A DNA stretch of 64,000 nt from Paramecium pentaurelia (Eukaryota > Ciliophora > Oligohymenophorea > Peniculida > Parameciidae). The first letter of the stretch is position 1. Every line of letters starts with the position of its first letter. The notes under the pieces are model-generated. The model was not told where the DNA came from and ran no database searches. It worked only from the letters and a program-made list of their open reading frames with translations. The DNA lies in contig CAJJDO010000006.1 of the NCBI GenBank assembly GCA_905183005.1, positions 480,035 through 544,034 on the forward strand. The letters are read 5' to 3'. Of this stretch, positions 11,517 to 23,371 are shown piece by piece. A program made the translations under genes and the position numbers.

Positions 11517-12708
11517 ATGGCAGATTAATTGAATGCATCCTTCATTAAACAGTCTGAGGATATTATTTAATCAAAGAAAGAGGAAATCCTTTAGTTCTTT
11601 GAGCAGAAAGGATACAAGGCGGATTCTGCATTTGATGATTAACTTTGGTTTTTCCCAGAAATCAATTAGGACTAAGAACACATTCTATGGAAAGTGATTA
11701 GTGATACAATCGGACAAGATTAAGTATATGATGAGAATGTAGGATTATTCATTTAATTAGTTTGCATCAGAAGCAACCATTGAAACTTTTGTGTAGAAAC
11801 TATTGGATTAAGCAAAAATGATACATCTAAAAATCCTTGATTTTCAAAAAAATATAGATTATTTCAAAGATGAACTTACTAATTTTGATAAGTTTTCAAA
11901 GGTCATTGAAGCAAGTATTATAAATCACATAATCAAACTTAGATAAACCTGAATATAATCAGGAAAATGCATTAGTCATTTCTTTTGTAGATTAAGTTAA
12001 TTAGATAAGTGAGATGTAAAAAGTATCAACCAAGATTTATATTTTAGTATTATAAGTTGAAGTATAAAGTTGGAACTATTCATCAAAATTATCAACCTTT
12101 GTATCCAGAGAATTCAAATAGATCTACCTGTATTTCTTTAGATAACACTATTGATTCTATAACACTTGTTGTAATGGGAAAGAGACTCGATAAAAATCTA
12201 GGAGATGCAAGAACTTTAGGAGAAGATTTTAAAGAGTTAGCTTAAATTAAAATACCTATTATTGATATCTATCAATAAATTAGACCAAGACATTTTGCTC
12301 TTCCAACTATACCACAATGCTACTTAATTGTAAATTACTAGGATTAAAGTTTGGATGCTCCTTTTATAGATAATGTTACAGTAAATCTAAGATTTGATTT
12401 GAGACTCTCTTATGAAGATAGAATCAATATTATCAAATAACAAAAGGAATTAAAGGGTGGATTAATTGAAGTAACAATATTATTAAAAGATTTTATAGAA
12501 ATTTCAAGAGAAACTTAAACAAAGATTGGCTTAGATGGAATAATTGTTGTGTCCATTTAAATTGAATCCTAAATTACAATATGTCACTGCAAGGGGCATA
12601 GGAATGAAATCAGATTTTAAGGATGAACCTATTAAACCAAAAAGTGAGAGAAACAAAGAGGACATTAAACCACCTAAGGAAAGAGAAGCATGTTGCATAA
12701 TATAATGA
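11517..12708 (+). CDS. Unknown protein ending in a CaaX prenylation box
   Basis: A 362-aa protein after four introns (22, 28, 25 and 28 bp). I do not recognise the family. It has an N-terminal helical region (QSEDIIQSKKEEILQFFEQK), a mixed central domain (ITLVVMGKRLDKNLGDARTL; PRHFALPTIPQCYLIVNYQD), a helical stretch, then a Lys/Glu/Pro-rich linker and the end CCIIQ. CIIQ fits a CaaX box with Gln last, which usually means farnesylation. The final Gln is written TAA, so the motif exists only under the ciliate code. Membrane attachment is inferred. It lies 63 bp downstream of the BAH-PHD gene on the same strand. Confidence 0.7.
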
Positions 12709-12816
12709 ATAAAAAATATGATGTCTTCATCAAAATAACAAAATTAACTTTAACTTCTGTTGAATAGTAGAGCAAGTGCTACATCATAATTAATTATTAG
12801 CAAAATTAAATTCATA

Positions 12817-13569
12817 TCAGAAATATTATTAATATTATAGTAGTAAATCTTCATCAGCTTAAGGTGCATGCCAACCTTCAAAATTTTATGGCCATGGTAT
12901 CCATTCTTTTTTTTTTGGTTTTTCAACATTTCCCTAACTGACACTTCTTTAAGTAAATTAATAAGATTGCAATTTTTTAATTATTTATGGAGAATCAGGT
13001 TCACTGGGTAATTTAATAGATTATTAATACTGTGGTATCATTTAAATATCATTTATACCATCCTCTATTGTTGAAGTTTATTTTTCTTATAATTTTAATA
13101 TTGGAATTTTAGTATTTTAAGTTGATAAAGTTGATTATTAAAGTTATCTTTCTTGAATATGGATTGGAATTTCAAAGAGTTTAATTTTAGAATTGGACTT
13201 TTTTTCAAAATATTTAAAAAGTTTAGGTTATTTATCAAGTTATTTCTCAACAGTAGAGAAACTGTTCTTGATTTATAATTTATTGCTTTAAAACAATTAT
13301 TTCTACTTTACATTTTTGGCATTTAAAATTTCTTTTCTTAATTATAATACCTTCTTTTCTATTGACAATTTTCTATAACCATTTTCTTAATTTTATCGAG
13401 ATGTTGGAATTGATTATTTATTTGGAGATAATCTAAATGGTTTCAAGATAGTAGGAATTGCTGGGTCTCTGAAAGTTGGAATGTTATAATGATGAAGGTT
13501 AGTATTTTTTTATTCTAAATGGAATAAATGCATGGCTTTGACAGTTCTTGAAGTTTTAGAAGAGTTCAT
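12817..13569 (-). CDS. Hypothetical basic, Gln-rich protein downstream of a kinase
   Basis: A 250-aa intronless ORF of unknown family, rich in K, Q, S and P, with no membrane segment. It has an aromatic end region (EWIPWPQNFEGWHAP). Its ATG lies 15 bp after the TGA of the upstream kinase gene and in the same frame, so the two could be a single gene split by a stop, a readthrough product or simply neighbours. A similarly short tandem spacing (16 bp) occurs between the ARF-like and RED genes, so spacing alone is not decisive. Convergent with the CaaX gene (108 bp). Confidence 0.6.
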
Positions 13570-13584
13570 TATTTATATATTAAA

Positions 13585-15174
13585 TCACAAATTAAATTCT
13601 AAGAGCTTCTACAATAAATTAGGATCCAATTTGTTATTTTGTGCTTATTGCTCATTTTACATAGGTTCATCAATTTATGTTAGAGAATGATGACTTCCAC
13701 ATACTTTGATACCAAAAATATCATCCTCATCATCTAATTTAATTGAATTATTCATTTTATCATCAACTAATGCACCAACCAATTAGATAGCATTATTCTA
13801 ATTTGAATTATTTCTCTTGTATATCTTAGTTGATGTTTCTAATTTAAATTACTTTAATTTAGCTTTAAAATCCTGAATTTCTTTTTCTCTTTTAATTTTA
13901 ATAGAGAATCCAAGACTTTTTTAAGATCGAGTAATATCTTAGTTTTCCAAAACTGAATCAATATGCTTACTTTTGATAAGAGTATTTTATAACTCAAAAT
14001 TTAAAATAGTTGCACTATTAATTAAAGATTTATTAAGAAGATCACTATTTTAACTAATTTTACTTGTATCCATATCATCTTTTGTAACTTTTTTTGTAAG
14101 AGGTTTTCTTGGAGTTTGCATATTAGGTATCCATATATGTTTGAGTGCTTCAGAGGCAGTTAATCTTTTTAAAGGATTCCACATCATTAATCTTTTGATT
14201 AAGTCTCTACAACTAGAAGACAAAGATAAAAACTAAGGTTTTTGGAATGCATCATTGATTGATTAACTATAGAATGTATATTAAAAAAAGTATACCTATT
14301 TGATAATAATGCAACAATATCAGCTGTATTATCTGAAGTAAATGGCAAGACTCCTGTTAAAGATTGATACATAATAACTCCAATGGCCCATATATCAACT
14401 TATTGATTATAACCATAGATATGACTACCCATAATTTCTGGGGCTCTATAATGTAGGTTACCAGTAACTGTTAACATTTGATTTCTCATATATCTAAATG
14501 TACTATTATTGAATGAAACAAATCTTCTAGAAACTCCAAAGTCTATTAATTTGACTGTGTAATCGCTATAAATAACAACTATTATACTTCGGATTTACAA
14601 GTACATTGTCTGGTTTTATGTCTCTATGACAAATACCACAACTATGTAAACATCTAACACTTTTCAATAGAGAACATGCAATTCTTTAAACTTCTTATTC
14701 TTTTAATTTTATTCTTTATTGTAATATGGATTGTAAATTAGAAAATGGAACATACTCCATTACCATATAAATTACATTAATGTCAATATATAATTTATAG
14801 CATTTTGCAATATATGGACTTTTTATAATTGTGGAATTGATGAATGCTTGTCTTACAATATCTAATTGTTCTTCATCTGGTGTTTGTATAATTTTCACAG
14901 CAAATTATTATTAAGGATTGTCTTTTTTCCAACATATTCTAACTATACCATTTGTTCCTTCTCCTAATTTCTTACCAAGTATAAACTCATCTTCAAAATT
15001 AGTAGATTTAACTCCTATTTATTTAAAGTCTTCATCTTCCATCTCATCATCACTGAATGATATTGATTAAGCTTATTAACCAATTAAAGGAGTCTAAGTT
15101 TTTCTAATAGGTTCATCATCATTTCTTGGAGATATAGTGTGAGCAGAGACTAGAAATCCTTTCATTTTCTCCAT
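13585..15174 (-). CDS. CAMK-like Ser/Thr protein kinase
   Basis: A 512-aa protein with two introns (22 and 29 bp). An acidic N-terminal leader (~50 residues) precedes a complete kinase domain: LGKKLGEGTNGIVRI, FAVKIIQTPDEEQ, ICHRDIKPDNVLVN, KLIDFGVSRRF, GNLHYRAPEIM, VDIWAIGVIMYQSLTG and RLTASEALKHIW. The layout resembles CDPK/CAMK enzymes, but no EF-hands follow. The ~190-residue tail is basic then acidic and includes a possible autoinhibitory helix (EIQDFKAKLKQFKLETSTKI). Divergent from CK1, with only 54 bp between the two ATGs, so both promoters lie in that spacer. Confidence 0.88.
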
Positions 15175-15228
15175 TTATTTATGAAATTTGGTATGTATCC
15201 CTAAACTTTAGATCATTATTAAATTTAT

Positions 15229-16452
15229 ATGGATTCCATTTTAGGAAAAGACCTTACTAATAATACTATTGCACGTTAATTTAAATTAATCAAGAAAATT
15301 GGATCAGGAGCATTTGGAGAAATATATTTAGTCTAATCATAATCTAAATCTGAATATGCCATGAAACTGGAAAGAAGTGATAACAAACACCCTTAAATAT
15401 TCTTTGAAGCTAAATTATACAATTACCTTTAAGGATAAGATTAGTATGATAAAGGTAAGTTTATTATATAATTCGAAGGAAGGCATTCCAAAAATTCATG
15501 ATTAAGGAGTGGACGGTGATTATAATTACATCGTCATGGATCTCTTAGGACCATCCCTTGAAGAATTATTTAATAAACATCATAGGAAACTATCACTAAA
15601 ATCAGTTCTAATGCTGGCAGATTAGTTAATTTAAAGAATTGAGTACATTCATTCAAAATAATTTATACATCGCGATATTAAACCAGATAATTTCTTAGTA
15701 GGAGTTGACAGTAAGAGTTCAAGACTTTATATTGTTGATTTTGGTTTGGCAAAAAGGTATATAACCAAAGAAGGACACATTCCTTATAAAGAAGGGAAAA
15801 GTTTAACTGGAACTGCCAGATATGCATCTATTAATACACATGTTGGTTTAGAATAATCTAGAAGAGATGATCTAGAATCACTTGGTTATGTCTTAATGTA
15901 TTTATTAAGAGGACAATTACCATGGTAAAATATGAAAGCCTTCAATTAAAAGGAGAAATATTAAAAAATTATGGAAAAAAAGCAAGAAACAACTCCTGAA
16001 TAATTGTGTAAAGGATTTCCAAATGAATTGACTCAATATTTATAATATTGTAGAAATTTGAAATTTGAAGACAAACCAGATTATAATTATATTAGAAATC
16101 TATTTAAAGTATTATTTATAATTATTACTTATAGGAAGCTTTTAGAAAGTAAGGTTATGAATGGGATTATAAATTTGAATGGATTAAAGATGAAATTCTA
16201 AAAGAAGATAAATTCATGGGATCAGCCATACCATAAAGAACAGTAGAAATACCCACAACAACAAAACTAAGTAATTTTTAAACAATTAGAGCTCCTCTAC
16301 TTATATAATATTAATCTAAATTATCTTAATAGGCATCTTAAGAGAAAAAACGTAATTCTTCTTATAGTAAGAATAATAATTTGAATAAATAAATGACTGG
16401 ACTACTTGCACCTAAAATAAATACAAATAAAGATAGAACTAGAAAATATTGA
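15229..16452 (+). CDS. CSNK1: Casein kinase I
   Basis: A 389-aa protein with two introns (28 and 26 bp). CK1 hallmarks: IGSGAFGEIYL, YAMKLE, IPKIHDQGVDGDYNYIVMDL, LLGPSLEELF, FIHRDIKPDNFLVG, IVDFGLAKRY, the CK1-specific SLTGTARYASINTH in place of APE, and RRDDLESLGYVLMYLLRGQLPWQ. The non-conserved tail is Ser/Gln/basic, as in other CK1s, where tails control activity and location. The first intron is read as 28 bp so that the conserved GIPKI is in frame. CK1 enzymes are numerous in Paramecium. Confidence 0.93.
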
Positions 16453-16488
16453 ATTTACATATTAATATATATCTATAAATCTAATTTT

Positions 16489-17693
16489 TCAATCTTTTAA
16501 TTTATTTACATACAAGTAAAGTTAACTTTTTCTATGATATAAAAAAATGATCATTTTAGTAAAGGATAACATAATTAATATAATGAATCCAATATAAATA
16601 TAATCTTCTTTATCTAATAATGATTTATGCTTTTAGTAATTATAAGCTAACATTTTCAAAGATATAATGACTTAAGGGAAAATAACTATGTTAAATTTCC
16701 CTATAATTTTGGCTTAAGCAAGTGGTACCTAAAATAAATTAAGATTAATACATTTTATAATACAATACATAAATCTTTCTAATCAATTAATGATAGCTCT
16801 TTTATTTAATCTTATTATATCGAAACTGCATACATAAAATTAGACAGACTTTTGGTTTATTCATTTAGAACATTTATTGGTACACTATTTAAATGAAAAA
16901 TTGATATATATTTAAATGAATCAACTAAAAGTTCTATGAAAAAATAGAATCCAATTTTGTAATAAAAATCTACAGGTGTAAATTTCACACTCATAGATAT
17001 TAATATTATATAAAGTGCTTTTTGAAAGTATTCTCTTCCATCATTTATTGCAGTTGATATACATGATTTTTCATCTTATTTTTTAAAAACTGATCCCTTT
17101 AATTTAATTAAACTTAGAACAAATAATGCTAGATATAAAAGTTATACTTTCTAACTAAATATTACATTATAAACTGTTAGTTGTAATCCCAATAAACAAG
17201 CATGTGCAAATATATAAATAAATGAATAAAGTAAATATCTATTAAAAACAGATTAATTCTTATACACATTCTACCAATATAATTATCTAATGATATAATC
17301 TCCTTAAGTACATGCCAATCTATCAAGTAAATCTAAAATCTATATAATTCCATATAATTTAATTTAAGATTAACTCCTTATTATGTGATACCAAAATCCA
17401 ACTTCAAAATAGTTAAATGTAAAAAGCCAAGTTATCAACCAAATCATTGTAGTTTAAATTAAATCCAATCTGAATTATATTGAAAACAAATTTTTTGTTA
17501 AAATAGATAAAATTATTCTAATAGGTGAAATTATCACTGCATCAAACATAGAATCCAACATTAGAATTCCAACCTTCATGAAAAATTGATAAACAGGTAA
17601 TGGAGTAGTATAATGGATTAAACCTGCTTCAGGTACATGAATGCTTTTGTTTTGACTTCCCAACATATATTGATTAGGATAATAAAGAAGCAT
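16489..17693 (-). CDS. TAPT1: TAPT1-family transmembrane protein
   Basis: A 393-aa protein with one 23-bp intron. The TAPT1 (DUF747) core is visible: FEVGFWYHIIRSQSQIKLYG, ILDLLDRLACTQGDYI, ALFVLSLIKLKGSVFKKQ and INDGREYFQKALYIILI. About six hydrophobic segments are present. TAPT1 in animals localises to the ciliary base and ER and is linked to ciliopathy; yeast EMP65 is an ER relative. A role at ER or basal body is inferred. The family usually has a longer N-terminal extension, which is missing here; the start chosen is the only ATG in the short leader. Convergent with CK1 (36 bp). Confidence 0.85.
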
Positions 17694-18094
17694 TTTTTAT
17701 AAGAAATACTTCATTTAAAATAATAATATTTTAATTTCTTGATCCTTAATTGTAATTCAAACCTTTTCGACTTAAATATATGTATAGGTGTAGCAATTAT
17801 AAATAATTATATTTTTAGATGTTGATTATTTACTTTAGTAGTTTATATTGAAAACTAATGAGATTTAACAATTTAAAATTTGATTAAATGATATCATTTC
17901 TTATTTAGAAGTTGATTATTGAAATAGAAGCAACTTAATATAAGAATTATACTATATATAATGTGATTTAATGCTTTATTTTTATTGGAAATTCTATGTT
18001 TTACATAAATGATAAAAATTAAAAGGAAAGTTATGAATTATAATATTTGTTTGGAATATTTTTAAAATGATAAATACATTAAAAATTCATTTGG
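17694..18094. other. AT-rich intergenic region
   Basis: Divergent upstream region of the TAPT1-like and JmjC genes. A short open stretch just before 18095 ends in TGA. No convincing gene or motif is seen. Confidence 0.5.
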
Positions 18095-19781
18095 ATGATA
18101 AAATACGTACAAGATAATTTGTAGTTGACACTCTCTGAAAAATAGATGCTTTACAAAAATGGTTAAATAATTTTTGAAAAGGTTAAATAAGATGGAGGAT
18201 TTATCAAAGTATTTAAAATATTATAAAAAGGTTTATTGTTAAAAAGAGTTACCATAATATTTAATTGAAGATAATTGGGTAGATATATACAAAACAAAAA
18301 TAATCTCATATGAATATAACTAAATTGTTAATGCTTTATTAATATAGAAACCACATTATTGTTCTTCTACTGAAATTTTAGATATTTGGAATTTAGATTC
18401 ATTAGTATGGCGCACTTCTTAAGTTTATATAATTAGTGTTCCATGTGAAATGACTGAAATTCTGACAATGAATTTCACTCTTTAATAAATTAAATAAAAT
18501 CATGGCATGACAAAAATAGAAGTTGAAAGTATAATCGAAGAGAATAACAAAACTATCTAAGAAATGTAACTCTCTCAATTAATAGAAAAGATTATAGAAG
18601 ATTAATCTTCAAATAAAATATCCTATTTTACTATTATTAATCTTCATAAAAAAGCTAAAGAAATAAAACATATTAAGAATTTTCTACCATAATCAATAAG
18701 ACCTTAAGGCAATAATGATGTATTGAGTTATATGAGAAATGAAATTCCAAGCATTAATGTTCCTTAATTTGAAATTAGATATTTTAATAATTGGAAAAGT
18801 TCACCAAAAGATTAAATATGTTTTACTTAAATTAATTTAAATCTTGGCCCAGATTCCTGTTTATGGATTACAATTGATAAAGAGAATATAACTGAAATTA
18901 GATAAAAGTTAATTCAGATTGAGCATATTGACATTTTAATTGAAGATAAGATTTGGTTCAAAGATGCAGACTATTTTTTATTAAATAATATACCTTTTAG
19001 ATATTTTGTTTAAAATAAAGGAGATTTAGTTGTTCTTAGTCCAGGAACTTATAGTTGGTAAAAATGTGAAGGTTTAAGCATAAATTGCTCTTGGAATTAA
19101 GCAACTTTAGATGAAAATTCTTTGAAAACTATAATTGATTAATAGAAAATCTTTAACTAATTAAATTTTATTAGTAGAATTCCATTTAAAAATTTAATAC
19201 TTGATGTAGTAATCCATGAAAACTCTTTGGATTAAACATTACTCAACTATCTTAGATCAGAATTACAATAATTTATATTTGAAGAAAATCAAAATTTATA
19301 AGTTTTAGATTAAAAAAATTCACCTGTATTTTAAGAAAAAAGAGATAAATTATTTTGTACTAAATGTAAAAGAGAGTTATTTATATACTTTTATGAAGAA
19401 GACTAAAAATGTCTATGTTTAATTTGTTTGAAAGAACAAGTAAATATTAATAATTAAAACATAAAATAAAAGTATCGATTTTAATGTTTGAATTTTTTAA
19501 TAGGATCATAATTATCTTGTTGCAATATTGAATTTTGTTCAAATTATACTGGAAAAACTAAATGTACTATAAAAGTTGATGAATAATAAAATTACAAAAG
19601 TAAAGTAAATAAAAAAGGATTCATAAAGATATCATCTGAAAATAATAATGGAAAAAATAAAATATTAGAACCATTTACACAAAATGTGATGGAATCATCA
19701 GAGGATGAAAACCCAAAAAGAAAAAATAAGAAATAAGATATCTACAAAGGTTAACAATTTTTAAAACAAAAAAAATTATGA
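18095..19781 (+). CDS. KDM6/UTX-like JmjC protein lacking catalytic histidines
   Basis: A 553-aa protein with one 25-bp intron (18121-18145). Residues ~215-330 align with the KDM6 (UTX/JMJD3) JmjC core: INLNLGPDSCLWITI, NIPFRYFVQNKGDLVVLSPG, then SINCSWN. A KDM6-type treble-clef zinc module follows at ~410-470 (KLFCTKCKRELFIYFYEED, CLCLICLKEQ). By alignment from the GP(G/D) anchor, the iron-binding HxE is PxD here and the distal His (GTVHW in UTX) is Ser (GTYSW). Two of the three iron ligands are lost, so demethylation is not expected. A structural or histone-binding role is inferred. Neighbouring genes on this strand include BAH-PHD and CXC chromatin proteins, though not as an operon. Confidence 0.75.
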
Positions 19782-20253
19782 ATTATTTTGAATAATAATC
19801 ATCTATAGATTTTATTTTTATAAAAATCTCTTTTCAACAAACATTTCCCTTTTTTACAATTAATATCAATTTGAGTAATAAGATATAATCAAAAAGTTAA
19901 GATAATTATATCACATAAATCATGATTATATATTCATAATTGATTCCATAATATGATTGTAATTTGTAATCCACAACTTAATATATATTATTAATTAATA
20001 TATAAATAGAGTATTAACTATTAATAATAAAATTTAAAGATCTATAGAATGATAATGATTCATTTATATATCTTAGAATTAAAAAATTATAAATCTTTCT
20101 ATTTATTATAATGATTAATATATACATTCTAATTTGATTAATATTAAATGCAAAAGAAATATTTTGAATTTTTGAGATGATGTTTCTCTAAATAATAAAA
20201 TATATATTTAAATGAAAATTATTTTCAGTTTTAAATACATCATATTAAGATCT
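19782..20253. other. AT-rich intergenic region
   Basis: Convergent spacer of about 470 bp, mostly A and T runs. No open frame with coding character, repeat array or RNA-like feature was seen. Confidence 0.5.
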
Positions 20254-20722
20254 TCATTATGCCTCTAAGCATTATTATGGTATTTCTTATGATTATTTTT
20301 CCAAATAATCTATTAATTATTCAAGCCTTGTTATATTTTGCTTGCTTTTTTAGATTTCCTAATCCTTATCATTTATGTTCTTTTTTAATTCTTGACTTTC
20401 TTTAATTAACTAAACCATTTCTGAGGATTGTTTTCTATAAGATGATGAATTGATATACTTTGGATCTTAATTATTATTGTGAATTTAATTGTTTTATTTA
20501 GGGACTTCATAGTTTATAGATTTAGCAAAAGGAATACTGGACATCAAATCAGGTTTGTATTAATTTTAAGCAATAAATTATTGTTTGATCTAAGGTGCAA
20601 AATGCTAATGGGTTTCTATTTGTTTTTACTTGCTAAATATAATTATTTGAATGAAATTATTATTGGATAGGCAATTTGGGTTGAAGGTAGGGTTATCTGG
20701 AGGGTTGTTATTAAATAAACAT
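20254..20722 (-). CDS. Small Gln-rich coiled-coil protein
   Basis: A 147-aa protein joined by one 25-bp intron. The first half is rich in Gln, Pro and Asn; the second half is a predicted coiled coil (SEMVQLIKESQELKKNINDK through ITRLEQLIDYLEKQ). No family recognised. The intron is required: without it a TGA follows after 58 codons. The region has slightly higher GC than its flanks, consistent with coding. Confidence 0.65.
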
Positions 20723-20826
20723 GAAATTATTTATTATATATATTATTTATAATATTGTAAATTTGTATTGTTGATTTTGGCGGATAAATGGAAGTATTGT
20801 GTTATAAGTATTTTTAGCAATTTATA

Positions 20827-21542
20827 ATGAACCTTGATGATACAGATTGTAATTCTATATAAATTAATATATAGTTAAGACTCCATAAAAATAGCAATTG
20901 TTCAAATCACCCATTACATATATTAAACAAAGCTCGCCTAAGAAACTCAAGGAAGAATTGAAAAAATTTAAGATCATTAAGAAATTGGAATTTAATGATG
21001 ATCAGATAGTTATAAGATAAGATGGAATACTTGGAAGAAGCAAACGTATTACACCTAAAGAAAATAAAAGTATTAATAAACAATTAAATTAGTAAATTCA
21101 TCCTACACTTTGGGTCTATTAAATTCTATAGAACTAAACTAAAATAATGTTATAGTTAATAAATTAGTGAAACCTAGTGATGATGATTTATTTAATCTCT
21201 CAAGAGATGAGAATATAGTGTGTAAATGTAGAAAATCTAAATGCATTAAAAACTATTGTGTTTGTAGTGCTAATAATCAAGAATGCTCATTCAAATGTGA
21301 ATGCTACAATTGTTCAAATAAATAACCAAAATCAGCTGTCTCAAAATAATCTGGATCAGATTATATAGGATGTAATTGTAGAAAATAAGAGTATGACCTC
21401 TAAATTAATTCCTAGTTGTTCTAAAGGGTATTGTGAATGCCAAAAACGTAAAATCAAATGCACATCCAAGTGTAATTGTTGTGATGAATGCAAAAATTGT
21501 GATATACAACCCTTACCTTTTCATTTAGATAGTTTATTCTGA
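20827..21542 (+). CDS. CXC-domain (tesmin/TSO1/LIN54-like) DNA-binding protein
   Basis: A 213-aa protein with three introns (26, 23 and 25 bp). Two cysteine-rich CXC repeats are clear: CKCRKSKCIKNYCVC with CSFKCECYNC, then CNCRKQDCSKGYCECQKR with CTSKCNCCDECKNC, joined by a short linker, as in the CRC domain of LIN54, tesmin and plant TSO1. These bind zinc and recognise TTYGAA-type CHR elements in cell-cycle promoters. The conserved RNPxAFxPK linker of LIN54 is not evident. The N-terminal half is basic and unrecognised. It is divergent from the coiled-coil gene with ~100 bp between ATGs. A transcriptional role is inferred. Confidence 0.85.
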
Positions 21543-21662
21543 TTTCAAATTTCATTTATTAATTAATTATTATATATAAATCGTTAAATTATTTTTACAT
21601 CTAAAAATACCTATCAATAATATTTTATTAGATATAAATTAAAATTTAGTTGACAACAACAA

Positions 21663-22005
21663 TCATTATTTTAATTCTATTTTGAAAACCAATTCTTCCT
21701 CTATTTAATCTGTATCATACCTAATAAATTTCATATACACATTTGAATTCTTAGATGCTTATAATGTAATATGAATAGTTATAGATGCTAATAATAATAC
21801 AATATTATATACATTCAGCTGGTATTTCTAATGTATTTAAGTTGTCTATCTCAAAATTAGTTATTTTCAATATATTCTCGTCTGATATTGAAATTCTTAA
21901 AATTTTAAGAAATTTATCTTTATTTTTGTACTCAAATTTCTTTTTATAAAGACTATTCTAAAGCAAAATCAACTTATATTCTTTTATTGGTTTGGTAAGA
22001 CTCAT
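21663..22005 (-). CDS. Small beta-sandwich protein, NPHP4 C-terminus-like
   Basis: A 105-aa protein with one 25-bp intron. The pattern NSLYKKKFEYKNKDKFLKIL, then EIPAESSITIHITLQA, then VYMKFIRYDTDQIEEELVFK resembles the last MSP/ASH-type beta domain of nephrocystin-4. If so this is a stand-alone domain or the tail of a split gene. NPHP4 is a ciliary transition-zone protein. The match is by pattern only and confidence in the family is moderate; the ORF itself looks real (intron phase and composition). Confidence 0.55.
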
Positions 22006-22184
22006 TTAATTAATAATTAATTAATATTATCACCAATTTCTCATTATACATATCAATTAATAACTATTAATTTACTTAATTTTACTATATATATACTCAT
22101 TATAATTTAATATAAGTCATAAATTGTATTAAACTTGATATAATCTAAAATATAAGAGTAATAAGGATTATAATCAAAAATTTA

Positions 22185-23355
22185 TCATAAAAATAAAAAG
22201 TTATAATTATTATTATATATATATATATATATATAAGATATAATTATTATTACCAGCATATTATTATAATTCATTTATTCTTTTTTTAAATAATCTACAT
22301 AGTTAATCAAATTTACATCTTCAATTTAATCCAATTATTTTTAATAATTTTCTCTATGTTTCTTCTTTTTTCTTAAGTCCTATTTTATGAAGTCATAATT
22401 CTTAAAATTTGGATCTACTTATTTCTTTGCTTCAACTTCTGCTTAATGATCTTTTTCTTCAGCTATACTCAACCCAAGAGGTTAATAACATTCATAATAA
22501 TAATCATCTTATCCTTCCAGCATTTTTTTATGTCTCTTTAGTTTCTCTAATAGATATATATATATAAAATTTACCTTCTCTTTCCTTTTCCTCTTATTCT
22601 TATACTTACTTTAATTAATTATATGTTTTTTAATCAAACTAATTCTTAGATAAGTATTCTGTGATATCGAAATTTTCATTTTCAATTTCTACTTTTAGAA
22701 TCTTATTGACATCAACATTAGGTTTATTAACTTGTTTTGCATCATTAAAGATGTCATCAGATTCATCATCTTGAACATTACTTTCAATTAGAATTTTTTA
22801 GTCAAATTTATGTCTTTCTTAATATCTCTTAATAGATAAATTATTAGTATTGAGAATGCTTTCTTATATCATTTAAACAGATTTTTCATCATATATAACT
22901 TAAATTTGATCTTCTCCATCTTGATTAGATTTTTTTGTAAAAAATTATGGCATTGAAATTCCATAATTAGGATCTATATCATATTTATAAATGAACGTCA
23001 TAGTGTTTTTAAAATGAGTAATTTAATTTCTATTTTATAAAAAAGCTTCTATTTTGATTGCCATTGGATGAGTTGCTTTTTTAGGGATTTTATCTTTTGC
23101 AGATGATAAGTCTTTTTTTATTTTAGCTATGATGCTAGACTTATTTATATCTTGATTTAATGTATTTGTTTAAGGTTATTATATCAGAGTATAATCTAAA
23201 CCATTTAATTTAATATCCTTCTCAAATCCTTCTAATTCTACATATTCTCCATTCTTAACTTAGTTTATGATCCCTTTTCTTCTCTCTTCTGCTCTATCTC
23301 TATAGTTAATCTCTTCAACATTAATATTATTTTCATTATCTTCGTCTTCAAACAT
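22185..23355 (-). CDS. IK: RED/IK spliceosomal protein
   Basis: A 380-aa protein with one 28-bp intron. Matches RED: NYRDRAEERRKGI near the start, KLNGLDYTLIQQ (RED: KGLDFALLQK), and the late DDYYYECYQ block (RED: DYAECYP), followed by a Lys-rich helical tail. RED/IK is a component of the spliceosomal B complex and pairs with SMU1, fitting a genome full of tiny introns. The final ~20 residues run through an AT microsatellite (22215-22235), so the exact C-terminus may vary or be mis-sequenced. Its ATG is 16 bp from the stop of the ARF-like gene upstream. Confidence 0.82.
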
Positions 23356-23371
23356 TAATAATATAAATAAT

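Noticed and set aside
10688..11532. Overlap of the BAH-PHD gene with the CaaX gene
   Set aside because: On recounting the adenine run, the BAH-PHD frame stops at 11451, leaving 63 bp between the genes.
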